From: Rubellimicrobium rubrum
GTDB lineage: Bacteria; Pseudomonadota; Alphaproteobacteria; Rhodobacterales; Rhodobacteraceae
Assembly: GCF_006152115.1 (NCBI RefSeq)
Contig: NZ_VDFU01000018.1
Coordinates: 27,744-91,743 of the forward strand
Length of the DNA stretch: 64,000 nt
Reading direction: 5' to 3'
Shown here: one piece after another, positions 46,582 through 55,303 of the stretch
Layout of the letters: the number at the start of each line of letters is the position of its first letter
Numbering within the stretch: position 1 is the first letter of the stretch
Program-made: the position numbers and the translations under genes
The notes under the pieces: generated by a model
The model's input: the letters and a program-made list of their open reading frames with translations, nothing else
The model's database searches: none
Told to the model about the DNA's origin: nothing

Positions 46582-47358
46582 TCAGGAGGGGGCGCGAAGC
46601 CGCGCGTTGAGAGCCAGGAGATCCGCCCAGGCCTCGCGCTTGGCGGGCGGGTTCCGCAGCAGGTAGCTCGGATGGAACGACGGCAGGGCAGGCCGCCCGG
46701 CGGCCTCGGTCCACTGGCCCCGGATCTGGGTGATCCCACCCCGGTTCAAAAGCGCCAGCGCGGGCGAGTTGCCCAGGATCAGCAGGACGCGCGGGGCGGC
46801 CAACTCCACATGACGGTGCAGAAAGGGCCGCCAGCGGTCGATCTCGGGCGTCTCGGGGCGGCGGTTCCCCGGCGGGCGCCACGGCAGGACGTTGGTGATG
46901 TAGACGGCGCGGGCCGGGTCCGGGTCCGCGCGATCGCGCCCGATGGCCGCGAGCATCCGGTCCAGAAGCTGCCCCGCCGCGCCGACAAAGGGCTTGCCCT
47001 GGATGTCCTCGTCCCGCCCTGGCGCCTCGCCCACCACCATCAGCGGCGCGCCCGCCGTGCCGTCGGCAAAGACGAAGCTGCGCGCGCCGGGCTTCAGCTC
47101 GCAATCGAAGCCGTCCATGGCTGCGGCAAGCGCCGGCAGGTCCCCCGCGCCCTCGGCCAGCGCACGGGCCGCGGCGACCGGGTCCGCCGGGGCGCTGGCG
47201 ACGAAGGGCGCGGCCACCGGCGGCGCGGCTTGGGCCGGTTTGGCGGACCGCGCCTCCAGCGCGTAGCGGTTGACCGGCTCCTCCCCGATCGCCTCGTCGG
47301 CGCCAAGCTCCAGGAGCCAGTCGAGCGCGGCACGGGCGTGAAGAAGGGCGGGGTCCAT
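46582..47358 (-). CDS. uracil-DNA glycosylase, family 4-like, Fe-S cysteines absent
   Basis: 258 residues. Active-site motifs: GEAPGRDEDIQGKPFVGAAG (about 110-129) and FHPSYLLRNP near the C-terminus, with NVLPWRPPGNRRPETPEI between. Removes uracil from DNA. Family 4 enzymes normally bind a [4Fe-4S] cluster through four cysteines; here only one cysteine exists (Cys86, in FDCELKPGAR), so no cluster can form. The first 80 residues are an Ala/Pro-rich extension. Start 47358 is chosen for the AGGA upstream; 47367 is also possible. Confidence 0.88.
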   Translation of the reverse strand: MDPALLHARAALDWLLELGADEAIGEEPVNRYALEARSAKPAQAAPPVAAPFVASAPADPVAAARALAEGAGDLPALAAAMDGFDCELKPGARSFVFADGTAGAPLMVVGEAPGRDEDIQGKPFVGAAGQLLDRMLAAIGRDRADPDPARAVYITNVLPWRPPGNRRPETPEIDRWRPFLHRHVELAAPRVLLILGNSPALALLNRGGITQIRGQWTEAAGRPALPSFHPSYLLRNPPAKREAWADLLALNARLRAPS

Positions 47359-47460
47359 GCCCGTCATCCTAGCCCAGCACGCCCCGGAAGGGCAGGGGGC
47401 CTGGAACGCCTCCGGCACCCCGGCGTTCCCTGTCCAAGGCTATCGCGGGAAAGGTGCATC

Positions 47461-47832
47461 ATGGCAGAGGACGTGAGGCGCGACAGCGGGCCGGCCATGT
47501 GGCGCGGCGTTCTGGGCCGCTGCCCGAACTGCGGCGAAGGGCACCTCTTCGCGGGCTTCCTGCGGATCATGCCGGAATGCCTGGCCTGCGGTGAGCCCTT
47601 GGGCCGCTACCGCGCCGCGGACGGGCCCGCCTTCATCACCATCAGCGTCGTGGGCCTCCTCCTCATCCCCATCCTGGGCTGGAGCTTTGTCGCCCTGCGC
47701 CCCGACCCCCTGACCCTGGCTGTGATCCTGACCTTGTCGGTGACCGTGCTGACGCTCGCGGTGCTGCGGCTCGTGAAGGGGGCCTGGGTCGGCTATCTCT
47801 GGTCCATGCACGAGATCGACCGGGGCGCGTGA
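47461..47832 (+). CDS. DUF983 membrane protein
   Basis: 123 residues. N-terminal zinc-ribbon-like GRCPNCGEGHLFAGFLRIMPECLACGEPL (four cysteines) followed by two transmembrane helices (FITISVVGLLLIPILGWSF and LAVILTLSVTVLTLAVLRL). This is DUF983, common in alphaproteobacteria, often near cytochrome oxidase assembly genes in other genomes, but here alone. Start ATG at 47461. Function unknown. Confidence 0.9.
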   Translation: MAEDVRRDSGPAMWRGVLGRCPNCGEGHLFAGFLRIMPECLACGEPLGRYRAADGPAFITISVVGLLLIPILGWSFVALRPDPLTLAVILTLSVTVLTLAVLRLVKGAWVGYLWSMHEIDRGA

Positions 47833-47902
47833 CGCACTGCTGGTCCCAGGGCCTGCGCTCCCTTAGGACAACCCCGACGACGCCAGCCCGAGGGGGAGCC
47901 CC

Positions 47903-48865
47903 ATGTTCACCGCCGCCATCGAGGCGTTCCGCATCGCCGGAACTTTCACCATCAGCCGGGGCTCCAAGACCGAGGCCCGGGTCGTCACTGCGCGGGTGAC
48001 GCGCGACGGCGTGACGGGCTGGGGGGAATGCGTCCCCTACGCCCGTTACGGAGAAACGGCCGAGGGCGTGGCCCAGGCCATCGCCGCGCTGCCCCCCGAC
48101 CTGACGCGTGAGGCGCTCCAGGATCTCCTCCCGCCCGGCGCGGCACGGAACGCCGCCGATTGCGCGCTTTGGGACTGGGCGGCCAAGCGGGCCGGGGTGC
48201 GGGTCTGGGACCTCCTGGGCCTGCCCGCGCCGGGGCCGGTCGTCACAGCCTTCACCCTGTCGCTAGACACGCCCGAGGCGATGGAGGCGCAGGCCCGCGC
48301 CAACGCCGGGCGCCCCCTTCTCAAGATCAAGCTCGGCACCTCCTCCGATATGCCCCGGCTCGAGGCCGTGCGGCGCGGCGCCCCCCGGTCCCGCCTGATC
48401 GTGGACGCCAATGAAGGCTGGACGCCGGACGTCTACGCCGACCTCGCCCCCCATCTCCTCCGGCTGGGCGTGGAGGCGGTGGAGCAGCCCCTTCCCGCCG
48501 GGCGGGACGAGGCGCTGGGCGACATGGCCCGCCCCCTGCCGGTCTGCGCAGACGAGAGCTGCCACGACCGCGCCTCCCTGCCGCGGCTGCGGGGCCGCTA
48601 CGACATGGCCAACATCAAGCTCGACAAGACCGGGGGGCTGACCGAGGCGCTGGCCCTGCGGGACGAGGCCCGCGCGATGGGCTTCAGGGTCATGGTGGGC
48701 TGCATGGTGGGCACTTCTCTCGCCATGGCGCCCGCCGTCCTTGTGGCGCAGGGCTGCGACCTGGCCGACCTTGACGGGCCGCTCCTTCTCGCGCAGGACC
48801 GCCCGCGCCCGCTCGGCTACTCCGAGGCGGGGGTCCATCCGCCCGAGGCGGATCTGTGGGGGTGA
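47903..48865 (+). CDS. L-Ala-D/L-Glu (dipeptide) epimerase
   Basis: 320 residues of the enolase superfamily, muconate-lactonizing subgroup. Catalytic K-x-K is LLKIKLG; metal ligands are in IVDANEGW, EQPL and CADESCHD; the second catalytic lysine is in NIKLDKTGG. Substrate-selective GCMVGTSLAMAP fits Ala-Glu epimerases that recycle murein tripeptide fragments. Two bases separate it from the aminotransferase gene, suggesting joint D-amino acid metabolism. An alternative dipeptide specificity is possible. Confidence 0.88.
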   Translation: MFTAAIEAFRIAGTFTISRGSKTEARVVTARVTRDGVTGWGECVPYARYGETAEGVAQAIAALPPDLTREALQDLLPPGAARNAADCALWDWAAKRAGVRVWDLLGLPAPGPVVTAFTLSLDTPEAMEAQARANAGRPLLKIKLGTSSDMPRLEAVRRGAPRSRLIVDANEGWTPDVYADLAPHLLRLGVEAVEQPLPAGRDEALGDMARPLPVCADESCHDRASLPRLRGRYDMANIKLDKTGGLTEALALRDEARAMGFRVMVGCMVGTSLAMAPAVLVAQGCDLADLDGPLLLAQDRPRPLGYSEAGVHPPEADLWG

Positions 48866-48867
48866 GC

Positions 48868-49728
48868 ATGAGCCGCATCGTCTACGTCAACGGCGAGTAC
48901 CTGCCGGAATCCGAGGCCAAGGTCTCGGTCTTCGACCGCGGCTTCCTGATGGCCGACGGCGTCTACGAGGTGACCTCCGTCCTCGGCGGCAAGCTCGTGG
49001 ACTTCGACGGCCACACGGCCCGCCTCCGTCGCTCCTTGTCCGAACTCGACATGGCGTCCCCCGCCTCCGACGAGGATCTGCTCGCCATCCACCGCGAGCT
49101 CGTCGCCCGCAACGGCATCGAGGACGGGATGGTCTATCTCCAGGTCACGCGCGGCGCGCCCTCGGAACGCGACTTCGCGTACCCCGACGCCTCGGTGCCG
49201 CCGACGCTCGTGCTGTTCACCCAAGCCAAGCCCGGCCTCGCCGACAGCCCCCTTGCGAAGACCGGCATGAAAGTCATCTCCATCCCCGACCAGCGCTGGG
49301 CGCGGCGGGACATCAAGACCGTGCAGCTCCTGTATCCGTCCATGGGCAAGATGATGGCCAAGGCGGCGGGCGCCGACGACGCCTGGATGGTCGAGGATGG
49401 CGCCATCACCGAAGGCACCTCGAACAACGCCTACATCGTCAAGGGCCAGACCATCGTCACCCGCGACCTTGGGAACCACATCCTGTCCGGCATCACCCGC
49501 GCGGCGGTCCTCCGCTTCGCGCAGGAAGCGCAGATGAAGGTGGAGGAGCGCCCCTTTACCCTCGACGAGGCGCTGGCCGCCGACGAGGCCTTCATCACCT
49601 CGGCCACGACCTTTGTGATGCCAGTGGTGCGCATCGACGGCCGCGACCTGGGAACCGGCAAGCCCGGCCCCGTCGCCACCCGCCTGCGCGAGATCTACAT
49701 CGAGGAAAGCCGCAAGGCGGCGGTCTGA
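48868..49728 (+). CDS. D-amino acid aminotransferase (class IV PLP)
   Basis: 286 residues. Class IV fold with N-terminal YVNGEYLPESEAKVSVFDRGFLMADGVYEV, PLP lysine Lys150 in RRDIKTVQLL, and the PLP-contacting Glu in GAITEGTSNNAYIV, the pattern of D-alanine aminotransferases rather than BCAT. Interconverts D-Ala and D-Glu with their keto acids. Its ATG begins two bases after the epimerase stop. The pair could feed or salvage D-Glu and D-Ala for peptidoglycan (inference). Confidence 0.87.
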   Translation: MSRIVYVNGEYLPESEAKVSVFDRGFLMADGVYEVTSVLGGKLVDFDGHTARLRRSLSELDMASPASDEDLLAIHRELVARNGIEDGMVYLQVTRGAPSERDFAYPDASVPPTLVLFTQAKPGLADSPLAKTGMKVISIPDQRWARRDIKTVQLLYPSMGKMMAKAAGADDAWMVEDGAITEGTSNNAYIVKGQTIVTRDLGNHILSGITRAAVLRFAQEAQMKVEERPFTLDEALAADEAFITSATTFVMPVVRIDGRDLGTGKPGPVATRLREIYIEESRKAAV

Positions 49729-49786
49729 GACACGACGGTTGCGCGGCCCCCAGGGCCGCGTCCTCCCGCACCACGGGATCCTGCCC

Positions 49787-49960
49787 TCAGTGGCGGGTGT
49801 AGCGCGCCCTTACGTCCTGCTCTTCCTCCGCCCCAAGGGGCCAAACCGCGAACAGCTCGTCGAGGATGCCCTCCAGATCGGGCTGCGTCTCGGTGCGCCG
49901 TGCGCGGAACCGAGGAGCCGACAAGGAGGCCAGGGCCGCCACCAGAGAAGTCATGAACAT
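49787..49960 (-). CDS. small hypothetical membrane-associated protein
   Basis: 57 residues from the ATG at 49960, with GGAAG upstream. N-terminal hydrophobic stretch MFMTSLVAALASLSAP, then a basic patch and an acidic helix DLEGILDELFAVWPLGAEEEQDVR. Codons end mostly in G/C, unlike the AT-richer flank, which supports coding on this strand. A TTG at 50017 would extend the hydrophobic N-terminus into a full transmembrane helix. No family recognised. The rest of the 413-base gap between dat and the gene at 50142 shows no other gene; 49961-50141 is visibly lower in GC. Confidence 0.42.
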   Translation of the reverse strand: MFMTSLVAALASLSAPRFRARRTETQPDLEGILDELFAVWPLGAEEEQDVRARYTRH

Positions 49961-50141
49961 GACACTTCCAACAAACCAGGACAGGACCAGAGGGCCCGCA
50001 AGCGGACCGACCCACAAACGCGCGAGTTGGACAAAAGGTTTCGAGAAATCTTCGGAACATGGTCTTCGTTTGTCGAAGAATTGGCGAGATTCCGCTGATC
50101 ATGTGGCGAACGATCCGCCAGTGGCACGCCTGAGATCCCGC

Positions 50142-50906
50142 TCAGCGTGGGGTCCTGTCACGGTGATCGAACAGCGCGTGGATGAACAGCAGGATGCCCG
50201 ACAGTTCCAGCCCTTCTTCCAGGCTCGTGAGCAGGCGGTAGCCCTGTCCGTTCAGGCCGGCTTCCTCCATGACGCTGCCGCTTATCATCTCGACGCCCAC
50301 GGCGCCCGAAAGGAACAGGAGCGCGGAGGCGATCATCAGCGAACTGGTCCGGCGGCCGAGCGACTGCAGGAACGGCATCAGCAGGATCAGGCCGGCAAGG
50401 CTCAGGAGGCCGGCCGGCAGGGCCCAGGCAAAGAACAAGAGGCCGGTTCCGTCGATTTGCTCCCTGAAGTGCACGGAGAACCGCTCATGAAGGCCATAGA
50501 ACTCGTCAAAGGACAGGGCGACAAAGAGCATGGCCAAGACGAACCACAGCGACGCTTTGGGCTTGCCCAGGTCCATCGCGGCCTGTCCGTTCAGGAACAG
50601 CAGGATGGCGGCCGCGAAATGCCCCAGGATCGACACCCAGGTAAGAATTCCGATCTCCTGGTCGGGATCAAGGACCCAGACACGCTCGCCGTTGGCCTGG
50701 AAGGGGATCAGGGTCTGAACCAAGCCCAGCGCCCAAAGAACGAACACCGCGCCGGCGACGCGCCGCAAGACGACCTGCCAGCGGAGCTGCGACCCGGACC
50801 CGGAGCGTGGTCCGAACCGCGCTTCTCCTGAAAGACCTTCCCCCGTCCCGTCCACCACAGGCAACCCTCCAGACCGATGTGACCAGGGGGTAAGTCTAGT
50901 CTTCAT
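50142..50906 (-). CDS. uncharacterised polytopic membrane protein
   Basis: 254 residues, a polar N-terminus of about 45 then six hydrophobic segments. Conserved-looking polar residues lie at the ends of helices: LSFDEFYGLHERF in the middle and LTSLEEGLELSGILLFIHALFDH at the C-terminus. I recall similar unnamed bacterial membrane proteins with an LSxDE...HE motif and a late LEE/LE motif but no function for them. The acidic/His set could bind a metal. Alone in its direction, between small genes. Confidence 0.72.
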   Translation of the reverse strand: MKTRLTPWSHRSGGLPVVDGTGEGLSGEARFGPRSGSGSQLRWQVVLRRVAGAVFVLWALGLVQTLIPFQANGERVWVLDPDQEIGILTWVSILGHFAAAILLFLNGQAAMDLGKPKASLWFVLAMLFVALSFDEFYGLHERFSVHFREQIDGTGLLFFAWALPAGLLSLAGLILLMPFLQSLGRRTSSLMIASALLFLSGAVGVEMISGSVMEEAGLNGQGYRLLTSLEEGLELSGILLFIHALFDHRDRTPR

Positions 50907-51059
50907 GGTTCTGTTACAAAGGGGACGACCCGTGCTTCGATTGGGGGTCGATCGGGTCCACGGCCCGCGTGGCGCTCAGGTCCACGCCGCTAGCCCTGTG
51001 TCGATGAGCCTTTCCTTCGGCCAAGGGCGCGCTGTCCCCGCCGCGCGGCGATGGGCCCG

Positions 51060-51380
51060 TCAGGACCCGTCTGTCTTTTCCACATTGGCGGCGAAGGCCT
51101 CGCGGAAGGCCGCCTGCTTGGACGCGTCCGCCTCGGTCTGGTGGGCGGCGACCCAGTCCGCATAGGGCATTCCATAGAACAACTCCCGCGCCTCGTCCTT
51201 GGTCATGGGAACGCCACGGTCGGCGGCGGCTTCCCCCATCCAGCGGCTCAGGCAATTGCGGCAGAACCCGGCCATCGTCATCAGGTCGATGTTCTGCACG
51301 TCCGGCCGGGCCTGCAGCAGGTGGGCACGCAGCGCGCGAAAGGCGGCGGCCTCGATCTCGGTGCGGGTGGCGTCATCCAT
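51060..51380 (-). CDS. DUF1244 family protein
   Basis: 106 residues. DUF1244 signature: RALRAHLLQARPDVQNIDLMTMAGFCRNCLSRWM, GVPMTKDEARELFYGMPYADWVAAHQ. The CRNC pair is conserved. Small alpha-helical cytoplasmic protein of unknown role, widespread in proteobacteria. Its ATG at 51380 lies inside the end of the amidohydrolase gene (8-base overlap), so the two are coupled. Confidence 0.9.
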   Translation of the reverse strand: MDDATRTEIEAAAFRALRAHLLQARPDVQNIDLMTMAGFCRNCLSRWMGEAAADRGVPMTKDEARELFYGMPYADWVAAHQTEADASKQAAFREAFAANVEKTDGS

Positions 51381-52164
51381 GGGGGGTCCTCCGGGCTTCG
51401 GAAAGGGCGTCCTGCAGGATCGGAGCCAGGCGCGCGGCCCAGGTCTCCTGCTCCTCGGGCGTGGCGATCAGGTCGTTGCGCAGTTCCACCAGAACATTCA
51501 GCCGTCCGGGCCCCAGCGCGTGGCGGTCGATGCTGTCGCCGGGCAGATGGCCCGAATAGGGCTGGTTGTCCCCCACGCACAGGTCCGCCTCGGCCCCAAG
51601 CCGCCGCAGCACGGGCTGGGCCAGCCGCCCGTCGCGATGCGAATGCAGCACGGCCACCTGCCAGGGGCGGGGCGGGCGGCCCTTGAGCTGCGGGGTGAAG
51701 CTGTGGATCGCCAGGATCGCCGGGTCCTTGCGCGCCCCAAGAAGCCCGTCCAGCGCGGCATGGTAGGGACGGTACAGCCGGTCGAGCCGGGCCTCCACAT
51801 CCTCGGGCGTCAGCCGCCGGTTGGCCGGAATGACCGAGCCGTCGTACAGGCGCATCAGCATGGTCGGGTCGTCCTCGCCCCGGTTGGGGTCGATCACAAG
51901 GCGCGAGAAGCGGGCCAGGATTGCCGGGCTGCCCAGATGGCGCGCCAGCGCCCGCGCGAGCCCCGCCGCCCCCACGTCATAGGCGATATGCCGCGCCATA
52001 TCCCAAGCGGGCAGGCCGAGATCGCCCCCCGCGACCCAGTCGGGCACTGCGTTCGAGGCGTGGTCGCAGGTCACCACCCAGGGCCCTGGCCAGGGACCGG
52101 ACGCCTCCGCATCCACGATTTCGTAAGCCGGATGGGTGAGGAGGGGGTCGGCGCGCAGGGTCAT
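51373..52164 (-). CDS. N-formylglutamate amidohydrolase-family protein
   Basis: 263 residues. FGase family: VVTCDHASNAVPDW (metal site), DVGAAGLARALARHLGSPAILARFSRLVIDPNR, AIHSFTP, and VELRNDLIATPEEQETWA. In histidine catabolism such enzymes release glutamate from N-formylglutamate, but no hut gene is nearby and many Rhodobacterales members are of unknown substrate. Overlaps DUF1244; divergent from pyk. Confidence 0.88.
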   Translation of the reverse strand: MTLRADPLLTHPAYEIVDAEASGPWPGPWVVTCDHASNAVPDWVAGGDLGLPAWDMARHIAYDVGAAGLARALARHLGSPAILARFSRLVIDPNRGEDDPTMLMRLYDGSVIPANRRLTPEDVEARLDRLYRPYHAALDGLLGARKDPAILAIHSFTPQLKGRPPRPWQVAVLHSHRDGRLAQPVLRRLGAEADLCVGDNQPYSGHLPGDSIDRHALGPGRLNVLVELRNDLIATPEEQETWAARLAPILQDALSEARRTPHG

Positions 52165-52274
52165 GGGGCCTTCCCATAGGCCAGTTGTCGCGCGAAGGAA
52201 ATCGCGCCATAAGCCGCGGCGCAGACAGCCGCGCTGTTAGCGCTATCAGGTCGGTCCGGCCGAAGGAGATCCGC

Positions 52275-53723
52275 ATGAGACGTCACCGCAAGGTCAAGAT
52301 CGTGGCCACGCTGGGCCCCGCCTCCTCCAGCAAGGAGGTGATCCGCGCCCTCCACGAGGCCGGCGCCGACGTCTTTCGCCTCAACATGAGCCATGGCGGC
52401 CATGAGGACGTGGCCGCCCGCCACCGCATCATCCGCGAAGTGGAGGCCGAGTCGGGTCAGCCCATCGGCATCCTGGCCGACCTGCAGGGCCCCAAGCTTC
52501 GCGTCGGGGTCTTCGGCGGCGAGGGCTCGGCCGAACTGGCGGTGGGCGCGGCCTTCCGGCTCGACCTCGATCCCGCGCCGGGCGACGTGACCCGCGTCCA
52601 GCTTCCCCACAAGGAGATCTTCGACGCGCTCGAACCCGGGGCCTCGCTGCTCGTCAACGACGGCAAGATCCGCCTCAAGGTCGTGGATTGCGGCGCGGAC
52701 TATGCCAACTGCACGGTGACGGTGGGCGGCACCATCTCCAACCGCAAGGGCGTGAACGTGCCCGACGTGGTGCTCCCCCTGGCCGCGCTGTCGGACAAGG
52801 ATCGCCGCGACCTCGAATTCGTCTGCGAACTGGGCGTGGACTGGCTGGCGCTCAGCTTCGTGCAGCGCGCCGCCGACGTGGAGGAGGCCCGCACCCTGTG
52901 CAAGGGCCGCGCCGCGATCCTCAGCAAGATCGAAAAGCCCGCCGCGGTCAAATCCTTCGACGAGATCCTCGCCGTGTCCGACGGGATCATGGTCGCGCGC
53001 GGCGACCTCGGGGTCGAATTGCCCGTCCAGAACGTGCCGCCCATCCAGAAGCGGCTCGTCCGCAAGTGCCGCGCCGCCGCCAAGCCGGTGATCGTGGCCA
53101 CCCAGATGCTCGAATCCATGATCGAGTCCCCCGTGCCCACGCGGGCCGAGGTGTCGGACGTGGCCACCGCCATCTACGAGGGCGCGGACGCGATCATGCT
53201 GTCGGCCGAATCCGCCGCGGGCAGCTTCCCGCGCGAAGCCGTGGCGACCATGGACGCCGTCGCCCGCGAGGTCGAATCCGACCCGACCTACACCCAGATC
53301 ATCGAAGCCTCGCGCATGGCCGAGCGCAGGACCGTGGCCGACGGCATCGTCGCCGCTGCCCGCGAGATCGCGGAAACCACCGACGTCAAGGCCATCGCCT
53401 GCTTCTCCGAATCCGGCACCACCGCGCTCCTCGTCGCGCGCGAACGTCCGCGCGTGCCGATCATCGCCCTCACCTCCGTCGAGGCCACGGCCCGCCGGCT
53501 GTCCCTGTCCTGGGGCGTGGACTGCGTGGTGTCGGATCCGGTGGACCGCTTCAAGCACGCCGTGCTGGCCGCGATTCATGCGGCGGTGCAGCAGGATTAT
53601 GCCGCGCCCACCGACCGCATCGTCGTCACCGCAGGCGTGCCGTTCAACACGCCCGGCTCCACGAACATCCTGCGCGTCGCCCCCTGCCAGGAACGCCTGA
53701 TCTACGAAGGCGAGCCCGAGTGA
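52275..53723 (+). CDS. pyk: pyruvate kinase
   Basis: 482 residues. N-terminal [19 protein letters not shown] and [12 protein letters not shown], metal/substrate motif [19 protein letters not shown] and [12 protein letters not shown], and the C-terminal allosteric-fold domain with [16 protein letters not shown]. Last ATP-yielding step of glycolysis. Start MRRHRKVKI at 52275 with AAGGAGA six bases upstream; a start at 52185 would add 30 residues without family similarity. Confidence 0.96.
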   Translation: MRRHRKVKIVATLGPASSSKEVIRALHEAGADVFRLNMSHGGHEDVAARHRIIREVEAESGQPIGILADLQGPKLRVGVFGGEGSAELAVGAAFRLDLDPAPGDVTRVQLPHKEIFDALEPGASLLVNDGKIRLKVVDCGADYANCTVTVGGTISNRKGVNVPDVVLPLAALSDKDRRDLEFVCELGVDWLALSFVQRAADVEEARTLCKGRAAILSKIEKPAAVKSFDEILAVSDGIMVARGDLGVELPVQNVPPIQKRLVRKCRAAAKPVIVATQMLESMIESPVPTRAEVSDVATAIYEGADAIMLSAESAAGSFPREAVATMDAVAREVESDPTYTQIIEASRMAERRTVADGIVAAAREIAETTDVKAIACFSESGTTALLVARERPRVPIIALTSVEATARRLSLSWGVDCVVSDPVDRFKHAVLAAIHAAVQQDYAAPTDRIVVTAGVPFNTPGSTNILRVAPCQERLIYEGEPE

Positions 53724-53739
53724 GGTCTTGCCCTCTGCC

Positions 53740-53762
53740 GCGCGCCATTCTATAGGGCGCGC
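53740..53762 (+). terminator. hairpin between pyk and rpmI, possibly overlapping a promoter
   Basis: GCGCGCC (53740-53746) pairs with GGCGCGC (53756-53762), loop ATTCTATAG, just after the pyk stop, with no T-run. The same stretch offers TTGCCC (53728-53733) and CTATAG (53750-53755) at 16-base spacing, a possible sigma-70 promoter for rpmI-rplT. Both readings are tentative. Confidence 0.35.
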
Positions 53763-53832
53763 TCCGAACTATCGCACGGCTGGCCAAGTGGCATTGCCTC
53801 ACCGTGCGCCACGCTCATGCAAGGAGCCGAAA

Positions 53833-54033
53833 ATGCCCAAGATGAAGACCAAGTCGAGCGCCAAGAAGCGCTTCAAGGTGACCGCCTCCGGCCTGATCAA
53901 GGCCGGCCAGACCGGCAAGCGTCACGGCATGATCAAGCGGACCACCAAGTTCATCCGTCAGGCGCGGGGAACCACGGTCTTGTCCGAGCAGGACACGAAG
54001 ATCATCAAGTCCTACATGCCCTACGCCCGCTGA
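53833..54033 (+). CDS. rpmI: 50S ribosomal protein L35
   Basis: 66 residues, very basic. N-terminus [19 protein letters not shown] and the C-terminal [17 protein letters not shown] are the L35 signature. AAGGAG is eight bases before the ATG. Fifteen bases upstream of rplT, as in most bacteria; infC is not in the window. Confidence 0.97.
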   Translation: MPKMKTKSSAKKRFKVTASGLIKAGQTGKRHGMIKRTTKFIRQARGTTVLSEQDTKIIKSYMPYAR

Positions 54034-54047
54034 GAGGAGACGGATAG

Positions 54048-54413
54048 ATGTCCCGTACCAAGACCGGTCCCGTCACCCACCGTCGCCACAAGAAGGTCCT
54101 CGAGGCCGCCAAGGGCTACTACGATCACCGCCGCCGCACCTTCAAGGTCGCGAAGCAGGCTGTGGACAAGGCGAACCAGTACGCCACCCGCGACCGCCGC
54201 GTCCGCAAGCGGGACTTCCGCGCGCTCTGGATCCAGCGGATCAACGCCGCCGTCCGCGCCTTCGACGCCAGCCTGACCTATTCGCGCTTCATCAACGGCC
54301 TGTCGCTCGCCGGCATCGAGGTTGACCGCAAGGTCCTCGCCGATCTCGCCGTCCACGAACCCGAAGCGTTCAACGCCATCGCCGACAAGGCCCGCGCGGC
54401 CCTGCCAGCGTAA
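54048..54413 (+). CDS. rplT: 50S ribosomal protein L20
   Basis: 121 residues. [24 protein letters not shown], the tract [27 protein letters not shown] and the C-terminal [23 protein letters not shown] identify L20, an early 23S rRNA-binding assembly protein. AGGAG lies 11 bases upstream. Followed by an intrinsic terminator. Confidence 0.97.
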   Translation: MSRTKTGPVTHRRHKKVLEAAKGYYDHRRRTFKVAKQAVDKANQYATRDRRVRKRDFRALWIQRINAAVRAFDASLTYSRFINGLSLAGIEVDRKVLADLAVHEPEAFNAIADKARAALPA

Positions 54414-54440
54414 GCAGTAGCTGATCCGTAGCAGATCAGT

Positions 54441-54475
54441 GGGCGTCGGAGGAACACTCCGGCGCCCTTCTTGTT
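54441..54475 (+). terminator. intrinsic terminator of rpmI-rplT
   Basis: GGGCGTCGGAG (54441-54451) pairs with CTCCGGCGCCC (54457-54467) over 11 positions with one G-U pair, loop GAACA, then TTCTTGTT. It also overlaps the stop of the convergent small membrane protein gene. Confidence 0.8.
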
Positions 54476-54701
54476 AGAACTCGGCCCAGACCTGATCGCG
54501 GTTCTCGGCCCGCCTGTCATGGGACCAGCCGCTCGGGCCATTCCCGGCGTCCAGCCAGTCCAGGACGGCGCTGCCCAGCAGGCCCAGGTTCAGGCCCAGG
54601 ATGTAAAGAAGCGCTGCCTGCCACCACGTCGCCCCGAACACGAGAGCGGCGCTCGCACTGGTCAGGCCGACATGCACGCCAACCACGAGATGATGAACCA
54701 T
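54474..54701 (-). CDS. small membrane protein, paralogue A
   Basis: 75 residues with GGAGGACC upstream of the ATG at 54701. Two hydrophobic helices (HLVVGVHVGLTSASAALVFG and WWQAALLYILGLNLGLLGSA) then a polar tail. The helices line up with those of the next gene upstream (54850-55104): LxVGVxxGL, ALxFxG, W-x-A-x-L-x-Y, NL-x-x-x-x-S. The two therefore arose by duplication. No known family recognised; a small inner-membrane protein is the only safe statement. Confidence 0.65.
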   Translation of the reverse strand: MVHHLVVGVHVGLTSASAALVFGATWWQAALLYILGLNLGLLGSAVLDWLDAGNGPSGWSHDRRAENRDQVWAEF

Positions 54702-54849
54702 GGTCGGTCCTCCGTGATGTTGGACCGGGATTGCGAAATCGGACCAGTCGGCGGCCCATGATCCTCCGAGTTAACGGACCCTGTAGGGACTTCAATGCGG
54801 GGGTGCACCCCACAGGCCTGCCTCGGCGTAAACTGGCCTGATCAGGCCA

Positions 54850-55104
54850 TTATCGGCCGACATTCAGGGGTTTCAGCCGGATCTGACCCCTAGGCTGCGC
54901 GCGGATGGCAGCGCGGACAGGCTGGCGGGCCGCTTGTCGGACGCTGTCCCACGCCATGTGGAGCAGCAGGCTCGCCACCCAGGCCAGGTTGCCCAGCACC
55001 AGATAGGCCAGCACGGCCATCCAGCCCGGCTGCCCGGCGAACAGCGCCGCCGCTGCCGCCCCAAGCCCCCCCAGAACACCCACCATCAGATGACCCAGCA
55101 GCAT
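54850..55104 (-). CDS. small membrane protein, paralogue B
   Basis: 84 residues, ATG at 55104 with AGGAGG eight bases upstream. Two hydrophobic helices ([21 protein letters not shown] and [20 protein letters not shown]) and a basic amphipathic tail ([20 protein letters not shown]) longer than that of paralogue A. Separated from it by 148 bases. Transcribed away from pheS; an inverted repeat lies 45 bases upstream of its start. Confidence 0.62.
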   Translation of the reverse strand: MLLGHLMVGVLGGLGAAAAALFAGQPGWMAVLAYLVLGNLAWVASLLLHMAWDSVRQAARQPVRAAIRAQPRGQIRLKPLNVGR

Positions 55105-55148
55105 CCGGACCTCCTTGCCCCCGACCGGACCATTTCGGTGGGGGCTTT

Positions 55149-55175
55149 TAATCTCGATCAACAAGGTCGAGATTA
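55149..55175. promoter_or_regulatory. 9-bp inverted repeat between the small membrane genes and pheS
   Basis: TAATCTCGA (55149-55157) and TCGAGATTA (55167-55175) are perfect inverted copies with a 9-base spacer, in an AT-richer patch. Position just upstream of paralogue B and 129 bases before pheS suggests a dimeric regulator site; a hairpin in the RNA is the alternative. No regulator gene is adjacent. Confidence 0.4.
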
Positions 55176-55303
55176 GACTGCGACGGCTCCATGTCAACCG
55201 GAACAACCCTCGGCTGTGGCCCTCCGTTCCGGTCGCCGGTTCACGGTCTTGCGCGCCCCCGGCAGGGACGGTAACCGACCCCGACCGGCACAGGGTGGGG
55301 CGC

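Noticed and set aside
49739..50098. 119-codon plus-strand frame after dat
   Set aside because: Its codons end often in A/T and there is no ribosome site or family match; the minus-strand small gene fits coding statistics better.
55176..55303. Possible pheS attenuator with leader peptide
   Set aside because: No short frame with a ribosome site and a run of Phe codons, and no terminator with U-run before pheS.
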